DNA of 64,000 bases from Gallibacterium faecale (GTDB lineage: Bacteria > Pseudomonadota > Gammaproteobacteria > Enterobacterales > Pasteurellaceae): assembly GCF_027920745.1 (NCBI RefSeq), contig NZ_JAQIBB010000101.1:1-64000 (forward strand), given 5' to 3'. Position 1 is the stretch's first letter, and each line of letters begins with the position of its first letter. Shown here in pieces: positions 43,196-52,550 of this stretch. The notes beneath the pieces were generated by a model. It saw nothing but the letters and a program-made list of their open reading frames with translations. It was not told where the DNA came from and ran no database searches. Position numbers and translations under genes: made by a program.

Positions 43196-44968
43196 TTAGT
43201 AACCTAAGGTTGCTCCATCAGGATTACGTGGGTCTGAAGCGCCATAGAAACCATCATCTTTAGCTTGAATAATTTGTACACGTCCCATAGTTGCTTTAGT
43301 TACTACTTTATAACCTTGCTTTTCAAGAAGGTGAATAGTATCTGGACTGATTCCTTCTTCAATACGCAATTCATCAGGTAACCATTGGTGATGTACACGT
43401 GGCGTCATAATTGCTTCAGCAACATTCATATTGTAATCAATAGTATTCACAATACTTTGTAATACAGTGGTAATTATACGTGCTCCACCTGGGCTGCCTG
43501 TGACTAACCAAGGTTTATTGTCTTTCATTACTAAAGTTGGTGTCATTGATGACAATGGACGTTTTTTCGCTTCAATTGCATTTGCTGTGCCACCGATTAA
43601 GCCGAAGGCATTAGGAACACCTGGCTTAGCGGAGAAGTCATCCATTTCATTATTCAGTAGAATTCCGGTCCCTTCAGCTACGATACCAGTACCAAAATTA
43701 AGATTTAAGGTATAGGTTACGCCAACAGCATTACCAAATTTATCCATGACAGAGAAATGCGTGGTTTGATCACTTTCATAAGGTTGTGGTTTACCTGGCT
43801 TAATCGTACTTGAAGGTGTGATTTTATCGTCAGAAATTTTTTGTGCTAGTTCATCAGCATATTTTTTCGAGATAAGCCCTTTCAGTGGAATTTTAACAAA
43901 GTCAGGATCGCCTAAATATTCGGAACGATCAGCATACGCTAATTTCATCGCTTCAGCATAATGTTGAATAGCTTTAGCACTATTTGCACCATACTCATTT
44001 AATGGATAACGTTCTAAGATATTAAGAATTTGAATTAAGTGTGCGCCGCCAGAACTTGGTGGTGGCATAGTAACAATTTTATAGCCTCGATATTCTCCAG
44101 TAACTGGTTTTCTCTCTACAATTTGATACTCTTTCATATCTTGCATCGATATAAGTCCACCATGTTTTTCCATCTCTTTTACGATTTTTTCAGCAATTTC
44201 GCCTTGATAAAAAGCCTTTGATCCTTGTTTCGCAATTAATTTTAACGAGTGAGCCAGATCTTTTTGAATTAAGCGATCACCACTTGCTAACGGTTCGCCA
44301 TCTTTAAAGAAGATTGCTTTGGTACTTTCCCATTTACCTAAATTATCTTTTTCAATTTTAAGTGTATCTGCTAACGTATCACTGACAATAAATCCTTTTT
44401 CAGCGAGTTTTATTGCAGGTTGGATAACTTTTTCTAAAGGCATAGTGCCCCATTTTTTCAAGGCATATTCCATACCAGCAACTGTACCAGGAACACCTAC
44501 GGCAAAATGCGTAAAGAGAGATTTACCATCAACAACATTACCTTTCTCATCTAAATACAGGTCTTTATGTGCTTTTAATGGGGCAACTTCACGGAAGTCG
44601 ATAGCAAAATCTTCACCGGTTTTAGCATCATGTAACACCATAAAACCACCGCCACCAATATTTCCCGCATTAGGTAAAACAACGGCCAAAGCAAAGCCTA
44701 CAGCGACAGCTGCATCAATGGCATTTCCACCTTCTTTTAAGATTGATAATCCTACCTCAGTAGCAAGATGTTGCTCAGTTGCAACCATACCGTGTTTGGC
44801 ATAAATAGGATGGAAAATATCTTTACTACTATCATAACGTTGTGCTGCGGCAGTTGTTTGTGTGGTTGCACTAACCGGTTGAGTATTTGCTTCAACATTT
44901 AAGGTAATGAGTGGTAGTGCGATCAACAACGAGAGTAAGCTCTTTTTATAGAGATAGGATTTTTTCAT
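43196..44968 (-). CDS. ggt: Gamma-glutamyltransferase
   Basis: Periplasmic enzyme that splits the gamma-glutamyl bond of glutathione and glutamine. It is made as a precursor that cleaves itself before a threonine: here Thr403 in DQTTHFSVMDKFGN. A signal peptide (MKKSYLYKKSLLSLLIALPL ... VEA) is present, as are the substrate segments GGNAIDAAVAVGFALAVVLP, MPPPSSGGAHLIQIL and LSSMTPTLVMKD. Length is 590 residues. The start ATG at 44968 follows AAGGAAA. Cys-Gly released from glutathione could be taken up by Dpp. Confidence 0.95.
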   Translation of the reverse strand: MKKSYLYKKSLLSLLIALPLITLNVEANTQPVSATTQTTAAAQRYDSSKDIFHPIYAKHGMVATEQHLATEVGLSILKEGGNAIDAAVAVGFALAVVLPNAGNIGGGGFMVLHDAKTGEDFAIDFREVAPLKAHKDLYLDEKGNVVDGKSLFTHFAVGVPGTVAGMEYALKKWGTMPLEKVIQPAIKLAEKGFIVSDTLADTLKIEKDNLGKWESTKAIFFKDGEPLASGDRLIQKDLAHSLKLIAKQGSKAFYQGEIAEKIVKEMEKHGGLISMQDMKEYQIVERKPVTGEYRGYKIVTMPPPSSGGAHLIQILNILERYPLNEYGANSAKAIQHYAEAMKLAYADRSEYLGDPDFVKIPLKGLISKKYADELAQKISDDKITPSSTIKPGKPQPYESDQTTHFSVMDKFGNAVGVTYTLNLNFGTGIVAEGTGILLNNEMDDFSAKPGVPNAFGLIGGTANAIEAKKRPLSSMTPTLVMKDNKPWLVTGSPGGARIITTVLQSIVNTIDYNMNVAEAIMTPRVHHQWLPDELRIEEGISPDTIHLLEKQGYKVVTKATMGRVQIIQAKDDGFYGASDPRNPDGATLGY

Positions 44969-45120
44969 ATTAAATTTCCTTATATGAGTAGGTGAAAGGA
45001 AATTTGTTTGTAACAAATTGTTTACAGTTTAGTAATATAAAAAATAAAGGGGAGATTAAATTAATTTAGAAAAATAAAACAGGAATATTAATCGATTGAT
45101 TGGTGGATTAAGAGTCATAA

Positions 45121-45146
45121 AAAAACTGCCCCGTAGGGCAGTTTTT
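45121..45146. terminator. Terminator after pflB
   Basis: AAAAACTGCCC and GGGCAGTTTTT pair around CGTA. The A-run and T-run make it able to act on both strands, though ggt upstream is transcribed in the same direction as pflB; it chiefly closes pflB. Confidence 0.88.
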
Positions 45147-45161
45147 AATATAGCTATCAGA

Positions 45162-47474
45162 TTACATAGTTTGAGTGAAAGTACGAGTAATTACGTCTTG
45201 TTGTTGCTCTTTAGTTAAAGAGTTAAAACGTACTGCGTAACCTGAAACACGAATGGTTAATTGAGGATATTTCTCAGGATTTTCCATCGCATCTAATAAC
45301 ATTTCACGATTCATAACATTAACGTTTAAGTGTTGACCACCTTCAACAGTTGCTTCGTAGTGGAAGTAACCATCCATTAAGCCTGCAAGGTTACGTTTTT
45401 GAGCTTCGTAATCTTTACCTAATGCATTTGGTACGATTGAGAAGGTATAAGAAATACCATCTTTAGCATACGCAAATGGAAGTTTTGCAACAGAAGTTAA
45501 TGATGCTACCGCACCTTTTTGGTCACGACCGTGCATTGGGTTAGCACCTGGTCCGAATGGTGCACCTGCACGACGACCATCAGGAGTATTACCAGTTTTC
45601 TTACCATAAACAACGTTAGAAGTAATGGTTAATACAGATTGAGTAGGAACTGCATTGCGGTAAGTTTTAAGTTTTTGAATTTTCTTCATGAAACGTTCAA
45701 CTAAATCACAAGCGATTTCATCAACACGGCTATCGTTGTTACCGAATTGTGGATATTCACCTTCAATTTCGAAGTCAATAGCAACATCTTTCGCAACTAC
45801 ATTGCCGTCTTTATCTTTGATATCACCACGAATTGGTTTAACTTTCGCGTATTTGATTGCAGAAAGTGAGTCAGCTGCAACAGATAATCCAGCAATACCA
45901 CAAGCCATAGTACGGTAAACATCACGATCATGTAATGCCATTAATGACGCTTCATAGCTGTATTTATCGTGCATATAGTGAATGATATTTAATGCAGTCA
46001 CATATTGTTTTGCTAACCAATCCATGAAGCTATCCATACGAGTCATTACATCGTCGAAGTCAAGGTATTCAGTTTTGATTGGTTCAGTTTTTGGACCAAC
46101 TTGCATACCATTTTTCTCATCAATACCACCGTTGATAGAGTAAAGCATGGTTTTCGCTAAGTTTGCACGAGCACCGAAGAATTGCATTTGTTTACCCACA
46201 ACCATTGGGCTTACACAACAAGCAATTGCATAGTCATCGTTGTTGAAGTCTGGACGCATTAAGTCATCGTTTTCATATTGAACAGAAGAAGTATCAATAG
46301 AAACTTTTGCACAGAAACGTTTGAAGTTATCTGGTAATTGTTCAGACCAAAGAATTGTCATATTTGGTTCTGGAGATGGACCCATTGTATAAAGGGTATT
46401 TAAGAAACGGAATGTATTCTTAGTTACTAAAGTACGACCATCTAAGCCCATACCACCAAGAGATTCAGTTGCCCAAATTGGGTCGCCAGAGAATAATTGA
46501 TCATATTCTGGAGTACGTAAGAAACGTACCATACGTAGTTTCATGACTAAGTGGTCAATTAATTCTTGAGCTTGTTCTTCAGTAATTTTGCCTGCTTTAA
46601 GGTCGCGTTCAATGTAGATATCTAAGAATGAAGATACACGACCGAAAGACATTGCGGCACCATTTTGTGATTTAACAGCAGCTAAATAACCAAAATAAGT
46701 CCATTGAACTGCTTCTTTTGCATTGGTAGCTGGACCAGAAATATCACAACCGTAAGTTGCAGCCATTTGTTTGATTTGACCTAATGCACGGTGTTGTTCA
46801 GCAATTTCTTCACGTAATTGAATAGTCATTTGTAAATCTTCGCCATTTTCTAAGTGAGATTGAAGTGAAGTAAATTGTTTGAATTTATCAGCCATTAAGA
46901 AGTCGATACCGTAAAGTGCAACACGACGATAGTCACCAATGATACGACCACGACCGTAAGCATCTGGTAAACCGGTTAACACACCAGATTTACGGCAACG
47001 TAAGATATCTGGAGTATAAACATCGAATACACCTTGGTTATGAGTTTTACGATATTCTGTGAAGATTTTTTTCACTTGTGGATCAAGTTCACGACCATAA
47101 ACTTTACATGAACCTTCCACCATTTTGATACCGCCGAATGGGATGATTGCACGTTTTAAAGGTGCATCAGTTTGTAAACCAACGATTTGTTCTAATTCTT
47201 TCTCAATGTAACCAGCTGGGTGAGAAATGATTGTTGATGGAATATCAGTATCGAAATCAAGAGGTTCGTGAGTACGGTTTTCTTCTTTGATTCCTTCCAT
47301 TACTTTATTCCAAAGCTTAGTAGTTGCAGCAGTTGCACCAGCTAAGAATGATTCATCACCTTCATAAGGAGTGTAGTTGCGTTGAATAAAATCACGCACA
47401 TTCACATTTTGTTGCCAGTCGCCAGCTTCAAAACCAGCCCATGCTTTTTGTTGTTGCTCAGTTAGTTGAGTCAT
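45162..47474 (-). CDS. pflB: Formate C-acetyltransferase (pyruvate formate-lyase)
   Basis: Glycyl-radical enzyme that splits pyruvate to formate and acetyl-CoA without oxygen. The active cysteines are Cys419 and Cys420 in YAIACCVSPMVV, and the radical glycine is in IRVSGYAVRFNSL near the C-terminus. From the ATG at 47474 (ribosome site AAGGAAATG) it is 770 residues. It lies 40 bp after focA. The activating enzyme gene pflA is not beside it, unlike the usual focA-pflB-pflA order. Confidence 0.97.
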   Translation of the reverse strand: MTQLTEQQQKAWAGFEAGDWQQNVNVRDFIQRNYTPYEGDESFLAGATAATTKLWNKVMEGIKEENRTHEPLDFDTDIPSTIISHPAGYIEKELEQIVGLQTDAPLKRAIIPFGGIKMVEGSCKVYGRELDPQVKKIFTEYRKTHNQGVFDVYTPDILRCRKSGVLTGLPDAYGRGRIIGDYRRVALYGIDFLMADKFKQFTSLQSHLENGEDLQMTIQLREEIAEQHRALGQIKQMAATYGCDISGPATNAKEAVQWTYFGYLAAVKSQNGAAMSFGRVSSFLDIYIERDLKAGKITEEQAQELIDHLVMKLRMVRFLRTPEYDQLFSGDPIWATESLGGMGLDGRTLVTKNTFRFLNTLYTMGPSPEPNMTILWSEQLPDNFKRFCAKVSIDTSSVQYENDDLMRPDFNNDDYAIACCVSPMVVGKQMQFFGARANLAKTMLYSINGGIDEKNGMQVGPKTEPIKTEYLDFDDVMTRMDSFMDWLAKQYVTALNIIHYMHDKYSYEASLMALHDRDVYRTMACGIAGLSVAADSLSAIKYAKVKPIRGDIKDKDGNVVAKDVAIDFEIEGEYPQFGNNDSRVDEIACDLVERFMKKIQKLKTYRNAVPTQSVLTITSNVVYGKKTGNTPDGRRAGAPFGPGANPMHGRDQKGAVASLTSVAKLPFAYAKDGISYTFSIVPNALGKDYEAQKRNLAGLMDGYFHYEATVEGGQHLNVNVMNREMLLDAMENPEKYPQLTIRVSGYAVRFNSLTKEQQQDVITRTFTQTM

Positions 47475-47514
47475 AATCATTTCCTTCATTAAATGAATAA
47501 TAAAAAATAAATCT

Positions 47515-48357
47515 TTAGTGCGCTTTGGCTAAGAAGCGATGGAATAAGCCAATACAAATCGCACCACCAACAATATTACCTAAGGTCACTGGGATAAGGT
47601 TTTTCACTATGAAGTGATAAAGATCGAGATCAGCATATAGTGAAGCATCAATACCCAAGTGTTGCCAGAATTCCGGACTGCTATAATGAGCAGTAATAAT
47701 ACCCATTGGAATCATAAACATATTTGCTACGCAGTGTTCAAAACCAGAAGCAACAAACATTCCAATTGGGAGAATCATAATAAATGCTTTATCTGTGACA
47801 GTACGGCCAGAATATGCCATCCAAATAGCAACACACACCATAATGTTACATAAAATACCAAGCGAAAATGCTTCAAGCCAAGTATGATGAATTTTATGTT
47901 GTGCAGTTTTTAGAATGGTTAATCCCCATTGACCATCTGCAGCCATTGTTTGACCTGCAAACCAGATTAAAGCAACGATAATTAAACTTCCTACAAAATT
48001 ACCAAAATACACGACAATCCAGTTACGTAACATCTGGGTTGTGGTAATGCGTCCAGATGCTTTTGCAGTAACGGTTAAAGTGGAGGAAGTAAACAATTCT
48101 GTCCCTAGAATGACAACCATAATTACGCCTAATGCGAATACTAAACCGCCTACGAGTTTAGCAAGTCCCCATGAAGCATTATTTAATCCTGTTTGAGTGG
48201 TTGTATAAAAAACAAATGCTAATGCGATACATGCACCAGCAGAAATGCCAGAAGCAAAGGAAAGAAAAGGTTTTTTTTGTGCTTTATAAGCGGCAACGTC
48301 TTCCGCAAGATTAGTCATCTCTGTTGGATTCAGTGCTACTGTTGTCGCATCTTTCAT
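47515..48357 (-). CDS. focA: Formate channel FocA
   Basis: Pentameric inner-membrane channel exporting formate made by PflB. Six membrane segments are seen, with FASGISAGACIALAF and LGTELFTSSTLTVTAK matching the formate/nitrite transporter family signatures, and MVCVAIWMAYSGRTVTDK. The start is the ATG for MKDATTVALN at 48357, after an AAGGAAATC ribosome site; a TTG seven codons earlier is inferior. It is first in the operon. Confidence 0.95.
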   Translation of the reverse strand: MKDATTVALNPTEMTNLAEDVAAYKAQKKPFLSFASGISAGACIALAFVFYTTTQTGLNNASWGLAKLVGGLVFALGVIMVVILGTELFTSSTLTVTAKASGRITTTQMLRNWIVVYFGNFVGSLIIVALIWFAGQTMAADGQWGLTILKTAQHKIHHTWLEAFSLGILCNIMVCVAIWMAYSGRTVTDKAFIMILPIGMFVASGFEHCVANMFMIPMGIITAHYSSPEFWQHLGIDASLYADLDLYHFIVKNLIPVTLGNIVGGAICIGLFHRFLAKAH

Positions 48358-48672
48358 AAAGACGATTTCCTTTTTCAAAAAAATTTTATATTTTCAAAAA
48401 ATTTAGGTAATTATAAAAATTTTTGAGAAAAATACATAGTAATTTTATGACTAGTTTTTGTTCTTTTGCATTGTAGTTGATACAGATCAAATTATAAAGC
48501 AGATTACTTTTTTGATGTTAAAAAAGTGTTGCGAAACAATGATCTAAAGTTTTCTACGCTTTTACAAGCATAAGCAAAAAAATTTTTTTATAATATATTT
48601 CTAACTTATTCAGCACTCTTGGATAAAAGTCTTGTCTAAGGGGCGATTTTTTTATTGTTTAGCGAGGATGTT
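48358..48672. promoter_or_regulatory. focA-pflB / hinT divergent control region
   Basis: A 315-bp AT-rich noncoding stretch with several A/T runs. It holds one perfect FNR box at 48477-48490 and, towards hinT, AT-rich promoter-like sequence that I could not resolve into clear elements. No open frame with a ribosome site was seen. Long leader regions before focA are usual and carry several start points. Confidence 0.6.
48477..48490 (-). promoter_or_regulatory. FNR-binding site
   Basis: TTGAT-ACAG-ATCAA fits the FNR consensus TTGAT-N4-ATCAA exactly. It lies about 120 bp before focA, suited to anaerobic activation of focA-pflB by oxygen-sensing FNR, itself dependent on Fe-S assembly. Confidence 0.8.
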
Positions 48673-49020
48673 ATGACAACAGAAACAATTTTTAGCAAAA
48701 TTATTCGTAAAGCAATTCCTGCGGATATTGTGTATCAAGATGAACAAGTGACCGCATTTCGTGATATTGCGCCGCAAGCACCAACTCACATTTTAATTAT
48801 TCCTAATAAGATTATTCCTACTGTAAATCATGTGACTGCTGAAGATGAACAAGTATTAGGCCATTTGTTTGTGGTAGCAGCAAAGATTGCAGAACAACAA
48901 GGAATTGCTGAAGATGGTTATCGCCTAATTGTGAATTGCAATAAACATGGTGGTCAGGAAGTGTTCCATTTACATATGCACCTCGTAGGTGGCAAACAAC
49001 TTGGTAAAATGTTGCCATAA
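48673..49020 (+). CDS. hinT: HIT-family purine nucleoside phosphoramidase HinT
   Basis: Small cytoplasmic hydrolase of aminoacyl- or amino-AMP phosphoramidates. The histidine triad is EVFHLHMHLVGG, and the N-terminal half shows IFSKIIRKAIPADIVYQDE. Length is 115 residues. The ATG at 48673 follows GAGGATGTT; a TTG six codons upstream is disfavoured. It starts a run of housekeeping genes and lies 14 bp before uppP. Confidence 0.93.
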   Translation: MTTETIFSKIIRKAIPADIVYQDEQVTAFRDIAPQAPTHILIIPNKIIPTVNHVTAEDEQVLGHLFVVAAKIAEQQGIAEDGYRLIVNCNKHGGQEVFHLHMHLVGGKQLGKMLP

Positions 49021-49034
49021 ACGAGAGGTTATTC

Positions 49035-49841
49035 ATGTCTGAGTTGTTAATTGCATTTATTTTAGGTTGTGTTGAAGGGCTAACTGAATTTTTACCGGTG
49101 TCTTCAACTGGGCATATGATTATTGCTGCACACTTTCTTGGTTTTGAAGGTGAAAAAGCAGCAACATTTGAAGTAATTATTCAATTAGGTTCTATTTTAG
49201 CGGTGATTTTTGTTTATTGGCGTAAGATGTTTGGTCTAATTGGGATTCATTTTGGAGAAAAGGTAGATAATAAACGCCCGCATCTTAATTTATTGCATAT
49301 TATTTTAGGAATGATTCCTGCAGTTGTTTTAGGATTGGTATTTCATTCTACGATTAAGTCATGGTTTAACATTCATAATGTGATTGGCTCTTTGGTAGCT
49401 GGGGGGATTTTGTTGATTTTGGCAGAAAAATTCCGTCCACAACAAGCCTATGCAGAAGAGGTGGATCAAATGACCTATCGCCAAGCTTTTGCTATTGGTC
49501 TTTTCCAATGCTTAGCGTTGTTTCCTGGATTTTCTCGCTCAGGCGCAACAATTTCAGGTGGTTTATTAATGGGAGTGGGTAAGAAAGCTGCTGCAGAATA
49601 TTCATTTATTCTAGCAGTGCCAATGATGATGGGAGCAACAGCTTTAGATCTTTATAAAAGCTTGCCTTTCCTTTCATGGAATGATTTACCAATGTTTGCA
49701 GTGGGATTTGTCACCGCATTTGTGGTAGCAATGATTGCAATCCGAACTTTCCTTCATGTGATTGGGAAAATTTCTTTTGTTTCTTTCGCCATTTATCGTT
49801 TTATTTTAGCGTTATTATTGGCGTGGATTGTATTGGTATAA
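49035..49841 (+). CDS. uppP: Undecaprenyl-diphosphatase UppP
   Basis: Inner-membrane phosphatase that recycles the undecaprenyl lipid carrier for peptidoglycan and polysaccharide synthesis; its overexpression gives bacitracin tolerance (older name bacA). Seen: GLTEFLPVSSTGHMIIAAHF and FPGFSRSGATISGGLLMG, the two BacA signatures, and about eight membrane helices. Length is 268 residues. It is 14 bp after hinT and 12 bp before ubiD, suggesting one transcript. Confidence 0.95.
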   Translation: MSELLIAFILGCVEGLTEFLPVSSTGHMIIAAHFLGFEGEKAATFEVIIQLGSILAVIFVYWRKMFGLIGIHFGEKVDNKRPHLNLLHIILGMIPAVVLGLVFHSTIKSWFNIHNVIGSLVAGGILLILAEKFRPQQAYAEEVDQMTYRQAFAIGLFQCLALFPGFSRSGATISGGLLMGVGKKAAAEYSFILAVPMMMGATALDLYKSLPFLSWNDLPMFAVGFVTAFVVAMIAIRTFLHVIGKISFVSFAIYRFILALLLAWIVLV

Positions 49842-49853
49842 GAGGAATACAGG

Positions 49854-51320
49854 GTGAAATATAAGAACTTACGTGAGTTTATTGCACTACTCGAAGAACA
49901 AGGGGAATTAAAACGAATTTCCCATGAAATTGATCCTTATTTAGAAATGACGGAAATTGCTGATCGTACCTTGCGTAAAAGTGGACCAGCATTGTTATTT
50001 GAAAATGCAAAAGGTTTCTCAATGCCTGTACTTTGTAATTTGTTTGGTACTGCAAGACGGGTTGCATTAGGTATGGGACAGGAGGATGTGAGTGCATTAC
50101 GTGAAGTAGGGAAATTATTAGCCTTTCTGAAAGAGCCAGAGCCACCAAAAGGCATTAAAGATTTGTTTAGTAGTATTTCACAATTTCGCCCTGTATTAAA
50201 TATGCCAACTAAGACTATCAGTCATCCTGATTGCCAAGCTATTGTATGGAAAGAGGATGAGGTGGATCTGTATAAGTTGCCTATTATGCAATGTTGGCCA
50301 GAAGATGTCGCTCCATTGGTAACTTGGGGGCTAACTGTGACAAAAGGCCCTTATAAGAAACGGCAAAATTTAGGAATTTATCGCCAGCAATTAATTGGTA
50401 AAAATAAATTAATTATGCGTTGGTTATCACATCGAGGTGGTGCGTTAGATTTCCAAGAGTGGCAGGAGGCACATCCTGGAGAAAATTTCCCTGTTGTTGT
50501 GGCTTTGGGGGCAGATCCAGCAACAATTTTAAGTGCAGTAACACCAATTCCAGATACCCTATCCGAATATGCTTTTGCTGGATTATTACGGGGGAATAAA
50601 ACAGAGGTAGCAAAAGCATTAAGCTGCGATCTAGAAATCCCGGCTGGCGCTGAGATTGTACTAGAGGGTTATATTGATCCTACGGAGAAAGCATTAGAAG
50701 GACCTTATGGTGATCATACTGGATACTATAATGAACAAGAGTATTTCCCGGTATTTACGGTAACCCATATCACGATGCGTAAGGATCCGATTTATCACTC
50801 AACTTATACAGGGCGTCCGCCTGATGAACCGGCTGTGTTAGGTGAAGCGTTAAATGAGGTATTTATTCCGATTTTACAAAAACAATTTCCTGAAATTGTC
50901 GATTTCTATTTACCACCAGAAGGGTGTTCGTATCGTTTGGCAGTAGTGACGATGAAGAAACAATATGCAGGACATGCGAAACGAGTAATGATGGGAGTTT
51001 GGTCATTCTTACGCCAGTTTATGTACACTAAATTCGTGATTGTGTGTGATGATGATGTTAATGCACGTGATTGGAAAGATGTGATTTGGGCGATTACCAC
51101 ACGTTGTGATCCTGCGCGTGATTTAACTTTAGTTGAAAATACACCTATTGATTATCTTGATTTTGCTTCACCTGTGGCAGGATTAGGCTCAAAAATGGGC
51201 ATTGATGCAACTAATAAATGGCCGGGTGAAACGCAACGAGAATGGGGACGACCAATTAAAAAAGATCCAGCAGTGGTCGCTCGTATTGATCAAATCTGGC
51301 AAGAACTTGGGATTGATTAA
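49854..51320 (+). CDS. ubiD: 4-hydroxy-3-polyprenylbenzoate decarboxylase UbiD
   Basis: Prenyl-FMN-dependent decarboxylase of ubiquinone synthesis. The signatures are KRISHEIDPYLEMTEIADR near the N-terminus, MRWLSHRGGALDFQEW, and LEGPYGDHTGYYNEQEYFPV with the catalytic region. Length is 488 residues, near E. coli (497). It appears to begin with GTG at 49854, 8 bp after GAGGA; no better ATG matches the family start. The UbiX partner that makes prenyl-FMN is not in the window. Confidence 0.94.
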   Translation: MKYKNLREFIALLEEQGELKRISHEIDPYLEMTEIADRTLRKSGPALLFENAKGFSMPVLCNLFGTARRVALGMGQEDVSALREVGKLLAFLKEPEPPKGIKDLFSSISQFRPVLNMPTKTISHPDCQAIVWKEDEVDLYKLPIMQCWPEDVAPLVTWGLTVTKGPYKKRQNLGIYRQQLIGKNKLIMRWLSHRGGALDFQEWQEAHPGENFPVVVALGADPATILSAVTPIPDTLSEYAFAGLLRGNKTEVAKALSCDLEIPAGAEIVLEGYIDPTEKALEGPYGDHTGYYNEQEYFPVFTVTHITMRKDPIYHSTYTGRPPDEPAVLGEALNEVFIPILQKQFPEIVDFYLPPEGCSYRLAVVTMKKQYAGHAKRVMMGVWSFLRQFMYTKFVIVCDDDVNARDWKDVIWAITTRCDPARDLTLVENTPIDYLDFASPVAGLGSKMGIDATNKWPGETQREWGRPIKKDPAVVARIDQIWQELGID

Positions 51321-51421
51321 TTTTAATAATAGCAATAATTGCTATAGAACTGACTACTCAATCCATTCTGTTCTGTGATACTATGCAAAAGTTTTTCAGA
51401 CACAAATAAAGGAGTAAATTC

Positions 51422-52372
51422 ATGTCTCAACTTGATGCATTACGCAAAATGACCGTTGTCGTTGCAGACACTGGTGATATCGAAGCAATTAAAAAATACC
51501 AACCAGAAGATGCAACAACCAATCCATCACTAGTTTTAAGTGCCTCACAGTTACCACAATACGCTTCATTAATTGATGAAGCTGTTGCTTATGCAAAAAG
51601 TAAAAGTGCAGACAAAGCACAACAATTAATTGATGCAGAAGATAAATTAGCAGTTAATATTGGTTTAGAAATTTTAAAAATTGTCCCAGGACGTATTTCT
51701 ACTGAAGTGGATGCGCGTCTTTCTTATGATACTGAAGCGACCGTTGCCAAAGCACGTAAACTCATTGCGCTTTATAACGAAGCGGGTATTAGCAATGATC
51801 GTATTTTGATTAAAATTGCTTCAACTTGGCAAGGTATCCGTGCTGCGGAAATTCTAGAAAAAGAAGGTATCAATTGTAACTTAACCCTATTATTCTCTGA
51901 GGCTCAAGCTCGTGCTTGTGCAGAAGCGGGCGTTTATTTAATTTCACCATTTGTAGGCCGTATTTTAGACTGGTATAAAGCAAATGGTGATAAGAAAGAG
52001 TTCGCGCCAAGTGAAGATCCGGGTGTGATTTCTGTAACCAAGATTTATAACTACTACAAACAATATGGTTATAAAACTGTGGTGATGGGAGCAAGTTTCC
52101 GTAATATTGGTGAAATCACTGAGTTAGCCGGTTGTGATCGTTTAACTATTTCTCCAGCGTTATTAAAAGAGTTACAAGAAAGCAATGCAGAGCTACCACG
52201 TAAATTGGATTATCAAGGTGCAGTATTACCGCGTCCAGCAGCCATGACAGAAGCTGAATTCTATTGGCAACATAATATGGATGCGATGGCGGTAGAAAAA
52301 CTTGCTGATGGAATTCGTAAATTTGCGGCAGATATCGAAAAATTAGAAGCAATGTTAAGTGCAAAACTATAA
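51422..52372 (+). CDS. tal: Transaldolase
   Basis: Non-oxidative pentose-phosphate enzyme moving a three-carbon unit between sugar phosphates. The Schiff-base lysine is Lys131 in DRILIKIASTWQGIRAAEIL, and DATTNPSLVL and GASFRNIGEI complete the signature. Length is 316 residues, as in E. coli TalB. AAAGGAGTAAATTC gives a strong ribosome site. It has its own 101-bp upstream region and terminator. Confidence 0.97.
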   Translation: MSQLDALRKMTVVVADTGDIEAIKKYQPEDATTNPSLVLSASQLPQYASLIDEAVAYAKSKSADKAQQLIDAEDKLAVNIGLEILKIVPGRISTEVDARLSYDTEATVAKARKLIALYNEAGISNDRILIKIASTWQGIRAAEILEKEGINCNLTLLFSEAQARACAEAGVYLISPFVGRILDWYKANGDKKEFAPSEDPGVISVTKIYNYYKQYGYKTVVMGASFRNIGEITELAGCDRLTISPALLKELQESNAELPRKLDYQGAVLPRPAAMTEAEFYWQHNMDAMAVEKLADGIRKFAADIEKLEAMLSAKL

Positions 52373-52424
52373 GTGATTGCGAATTGATATGTTAATACAG
52401 TAAGATAATTCCTGTATTTTTTAG

Positions 52425-52467
52425 AAAAAGCGTTGGTGTTAATATTCTCCTTACCCAACGCTTTTTT
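52425..52467 (+). terminator. Terminator after tal
   Basis: AAAAAGCGTTGG and CCAACGCTTTTTT pair around an 18-base loop. A TATAAT -10-like element at 52506-52511 for lptD lies about 40 bp further on. Confidence 0.8.
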
Positions 52468-52550
52468 ATTTCATTTTACTACTCATCTTTGGCCTAGTTT
52501 TAGGCTATAATGCTGACCATTTGTTGTTAAAGAGATAGTTGAAACGTCCG

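Noticed and set aside
44319..44804. A 161-codon plus-strand frame opposite ggt
   Set aside because: It is a shadow of the well-conserved ggt frame; composition is biased and no motif is seen.
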